In this document: positions 61,950-64,000 of the stretch, piece after piece
How the letters are laid out: each line of letters opens with the position of its first letter
Position numbering within the stretch: position 1 is the stretch's first letter
Notes under the pieces: generated by a model
Seen by the model: only the letters and a program-made list of their open reading frames with translations
What the model was told of the DNA's origin: nothing
Databases searched by the model: none
Assembly (NCBI GenBank): GCA_015061985.1
Contig: SUVN01000004.1
Location: forward strand, 45,961-109,960
Length of the DNA stretch: 64,000 nucleotides
From: Akkermansiaceae bacterium
GTDB lineage: Bacteria; Verrucomicrobiota; Verrucomicrobiia; Verrucomicrobiales; Akkermansiaceae
Direction of reading: 5' to 3'
Program-made: the position numbers and the translations under genes

Positions 61950-63533
61950 ATGATAGACATACTGGTAGTGGTGGCGTATTTCTGCGCCATTTTCGGCATC
62001 GGGCTCTATGTGGGGCGCAAGCAGGAGAGTCTGGAGAGCTACGCTTTGGGCAATCGTAACCTGCCATGGTGGGCGATTCTGGCCTCTATTCTGGCGGCGG
62101 AAATCAGCGCGGCCACCTTCCTGGGCGCTCCCGGTGAGGGCTTTGCCTTGCGCAACTTCACCTATGCCCAGCTGGCCATCGGTACGATTCTGGGGCGTAT
62201 CATTGTGGGCCGTCTCTTCCTGAAGCCTTACTATCAGTACAATGTTGTTTCCATATACGAGTATCTGGAAAAACGCTTCGGACTGAATACGCGTCGCTGG
62301 GCGAGCGTGACTTTCCTCATCAGCCGCGTGCTGGCCAGCGGTACCCGCCTGTTCTTTGCCGGTATTCTGCTGGTGATAGCCTACATGATGGTGACCGGGC
62401 AGGATAGCGCCGGACAGGTGGAAACAGTCGTCATCTATATTGCTGCACTCACTTTCATCACCATCGCCACAGCCGTGTATACCACGCTGGGCGGGCTCAA
62501 GGCCGTGGTGTGGACAGATGTGTTGCAGGCCTCCATTCTGGCGGTATCGCTGGTGACTACCATCGGCGTGTTGCTCTTCAGCATCAAGGCCGGCGGCAGC
62601 TGGGGCGCAGCCTGGGACAGCATTTGTTACCATCTTGGAAATAAGGATTATAATCCCTGCGAAATCAAGAACCTGAAACCCTGGGCCTTCTTTGATACCG
62701 GGCTGACGGGGCAGGGGCTGCTGGCCGATGTCAAAAATATCCTGAGCAGCGAGTATACCCTGTGGAGCGCCGTGCTGGGCTCTACGTTCATCACGATGGC
62801 CACCCACGGCACGGATCAGGACATGGTGCAGCGCATGCTGGCTGCCCCGGACAGCAAGAAAGGAGCCCGCGCTGTGATTCTTTCCGGCCTGATGGATATG
62901 CCCATCGTGCTGGTGTTCATCTCCTGCGGCATGCTTCTTTTCGTTTACTTTGCGCAGAACGGTATCACGCCGCCGGAAAAACAGATTGAGATTTTCCCGT
63001 GGTTCATCATTCACTGCCTCCCGGTTGGCGTACGCGGCCTGTTGGTGGCGGCGTTGCTGGCCACGGCCATGGGCTCCCTCTCCACGGCGCTCAATGCGCT
63101 GGCTACCACGGCCACTCGTGATTGGTATGTGGACGTTTTCCGCCCGAAGGCTAATCAGCAGGAGCAGCTGCGAGCCGTGCGCTGGCTTACCGTGACCTTT
63201 GCCGTTCTGCTCATTCTGGTGGGAGCCGGCACGGCCTGGCTCACCGTGATGGATCCCACCGTCCGTATTCTTCCCATTGCGCTGGGTATTTTCGGCTATA
63301 CCTACGGCTCCCTGCTGGGGGTGTTCCTGCTGGGGATGCTCACGCGCGGTCGCGGCAACGACTGCGGCAACATCATTGCCATGCTCACCGGTTTTGCCGT
63401 GGTCATTCTGTTGGAAATCGGCGGCAGACAGGGCTGGCTTCCCTCCATTGCCTTCCCCTGGCGTGTGACCGTGGGGACGATGGCCACCTTCCTGACCGGC
63501 TGCCTTTTCCGAACCCCTGATACAACAAAATAA
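61950..63533 (+). CDS. Sodium:solute symporter (SSS family)
   Basis: 527 residues with about thirteen membrane helices. The N-terminal region YALGNRNLPWWAILASILAA followed by EISAATFLGAPGEGF, and TALGGLKAV-like YTTLGGLKAVVWTDVLQAS, are SSS family signatures; the conserved Ser/Thr-rich AMGSLSTALNALATTATRDW near residue 375 matches the sodium-site helix. It imports an organic solute with sodium across the inner membrane. Relatives transport sugars, sialic acid, proline or pantothenate, and the substrate cannot be told. The ATG is only 9 bp after the pyrG terminator, so the promoter must overlap that hairpin or read-through is used. Confidence 0.9.
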   Translation: MIDILVVVAYFCAIFGIGLYVGRKQESLESYALGNRNLPWWAILASILAAEISAATFLGAPGEGFALRNFTYAQLAIGTILGRIIVGRLFLKPYYQYNVVSIYEYLEKRFGLNTRRWASVTFLISRVLASGTRLFFAGILLVIAYMMVTGQDSAGQVETVVIYIAALTFITIATAVYTTLGGLKAVVWTDVLQASILAVSLVTTIGVLLFSIKAGGSWGAAWDSICYHLGNKDYNPCEIKNLKPWAFFDTGLTGQGLLADVKNILSSEYTLWSAVLGSTFITMATHGTDQDMVQRMLAAPDSKKGARAVILSGLMDMPIVLVFISCGMLLFVYFAQNGITPPEKQIEIFPWFIIHCLPVGVRGLLVAALLATAMGSLSTALNALATTATRDWYVDVFRPKANQQEQLRAVRWLTVTFAVLLILVGAGTAWLTVMDPTVRILPIALGIFGYTYGSLLGVFLLGMLTRGRGNDCGNIIAMLTGFAVVILLEIGGRQGWLPSIAFPWRVTVGTMATFLTGCLFRTPDTTK

Positions 63534-63534
63534 T

Positions 63535-63798
63535 ATGAGTGATTCTTCTTCTTTTGAAATTAACCGTGAACAGCTTACCAAGGCTATTATCGAGCTGAAC
63601 TCCATGTCTCGCGCAGAGGGTATCATCATGACCCGCAGCGGCGATATCAAATGCGGTAATGCCGATGACCCCGATACGCTCCGCATGCTTATCCCCGCCG
63701 GGGTGCTGGCCCGGCAACTAACGGCTGACGGACTCTCCTCCTATACCGGCAAGGAGCTGAAAAAGTGGGCGGACGAGTACGATATTTCAGGCTTTTGA
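63535..63798 (+). CDS. Small hypothetical protein
   Basis: 87 residues, acidic, no signal peptide. It starts one base after the symporter stop codon, so it is almost certainly cotranslated with it. MTRSGDIKCGNADDPDTLRM and LTADGLSSYTGKELKKWADE are the readable segments. No family is recognised. An accessory role to the transporter is a guess from position. Confidence 0.65.
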   Translation: MSDSSSFEINREQLTKAIIELNSMSRAEGIIMTRSGDIKCGNADDPDTLRMLIPAGVLARQLTADGLSSYTGKELKKWADEYDISGF

Positions 63799-63829
63799 CG
63801 GGGGTCAGATAGATGAAAAAAATCGCGTG

Positions 63830-63876
63830 GCTTTTCCTGCATCGTTGCGGCAGGAAAAGCCTGTTTCTTTTTTTCG
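63830..63876 (+). terminator. Terminator after the symporter operon
   Basis: GCTTTTCCTGC (63830-63840) pairs with GCAGGAAAAGC (63850-63860), followed by CTGTTTCTTTTTTT. Confidence 0.9.
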
Positions 63877-63880
63877 TATT

Positions 63881-63933
63881 GCCTCAAAATAAAATCGAAC
63901 CCAAGGGGGTGGATGCCTCAAAATTAATCGAAC
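63881..63933. repeat. Direct repeat at the window edge, possible mobile-element end
   Basis: GCCTCAAAATAAAATCGAAC (63881-63900) recurs as GCCTCAAAATTAATCGAAC (63915-63933). Repeated AT-rich blocks of this kind are found at the ends of some insertion sequences, for example IS21-like ones. The next 67 bases contain no gene start, and the rest of any element would lie beyond the window. Confidence 0.45.
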
Positions 63934-64000
63934 TTTAGGATACACAGTTTTTAGAACTATTCAAGCCCAAAGTTACCTTGGTGCCCAACACCCTAGCAGG

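Overview
The window looks like a chromosomal segment of a Gram-negative bacterium of the Verrucomicrobia, probably near Akkermansia. Three secreted proteins end in the PEP-CTERM form typical of that group (PEPTT, a short hydrophobic stretch, then RRRRK). There are autotransporter-type beta-strand repeats, an autotransporter barrel, a complete RND efflux system and several lipoproteins. This assignment is inferred from protein features, not from a search.

Layout. 1-5109: a Sel1-repeat protein cut by the window edge, ilvA, maf, the RNase P RNA gene (minus strand) and a DUF4105 membrane protein. 5134-10530, minus: serA, a DUF1015 gene and a tightly overlapping set of three exported proteins of unknown role. 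10621-16166, minus: pyrD, a fumarylacetoacetate-hydrolase-family gene, a lipoprotein, a PH-like membrane protein, two small membrane proteins and a pyrophosphate-type phosphofructokinase. 16802-29088: a 3126-residue S6-protease-like beta-repeat protein with a PEP-CTERM tail, a densely folded intergenic element, tRNA-Phe and tRNA-Pro, a WecG/TagA glycosyltransferase, and an autotransporter barrel with almost no passenger. 29088-35520, minus: a probable seven-gene operon joining purE, pyrR, pyrB and a catalytically doubtful pyrC to an ELM1-like protein and two GT4 glycosyltransferases. 35594-43617: a lipoprotein, rpsP, and marR with a full RND efflux operon. 43668-49728: a small hypothetical gene with a possible frameshift, argD, an isolated nuoA and metH. 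49739-60127: a type III-like restriction-modification pair followed by a mosaic accessory region with two PEP-CTERM genes, a duplicated 255-bp segment, a broken copy of a regulator and its intact copy. 60207-64000: pyrG, an SSS symporter, a small hypothetical gene, and a repeat at the edge that may mark a mobile element.

Three observations stand out. First, a 17-bp palindrome (TCGCATTTSAAATGCGA) exactly fills the -35/-10 spacer of two PEP-CTERM gene promoters about 42 kb apart, and a shortened copy lies beside a winged-helix regulator gene. Second, many promoters (TTGNNN, 17 bp, TANNNT) sit so close to the start codon that the mRNAs should be leaderless or nearly so. Third, an IgA-protease-like passenger carries a PEP-CTERM anchor and no barrel, while a barrel without a passenger is encoded 1.7 kb downstream.

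All calls come from reading the sequence and the translated frames; no database or folding program was used.
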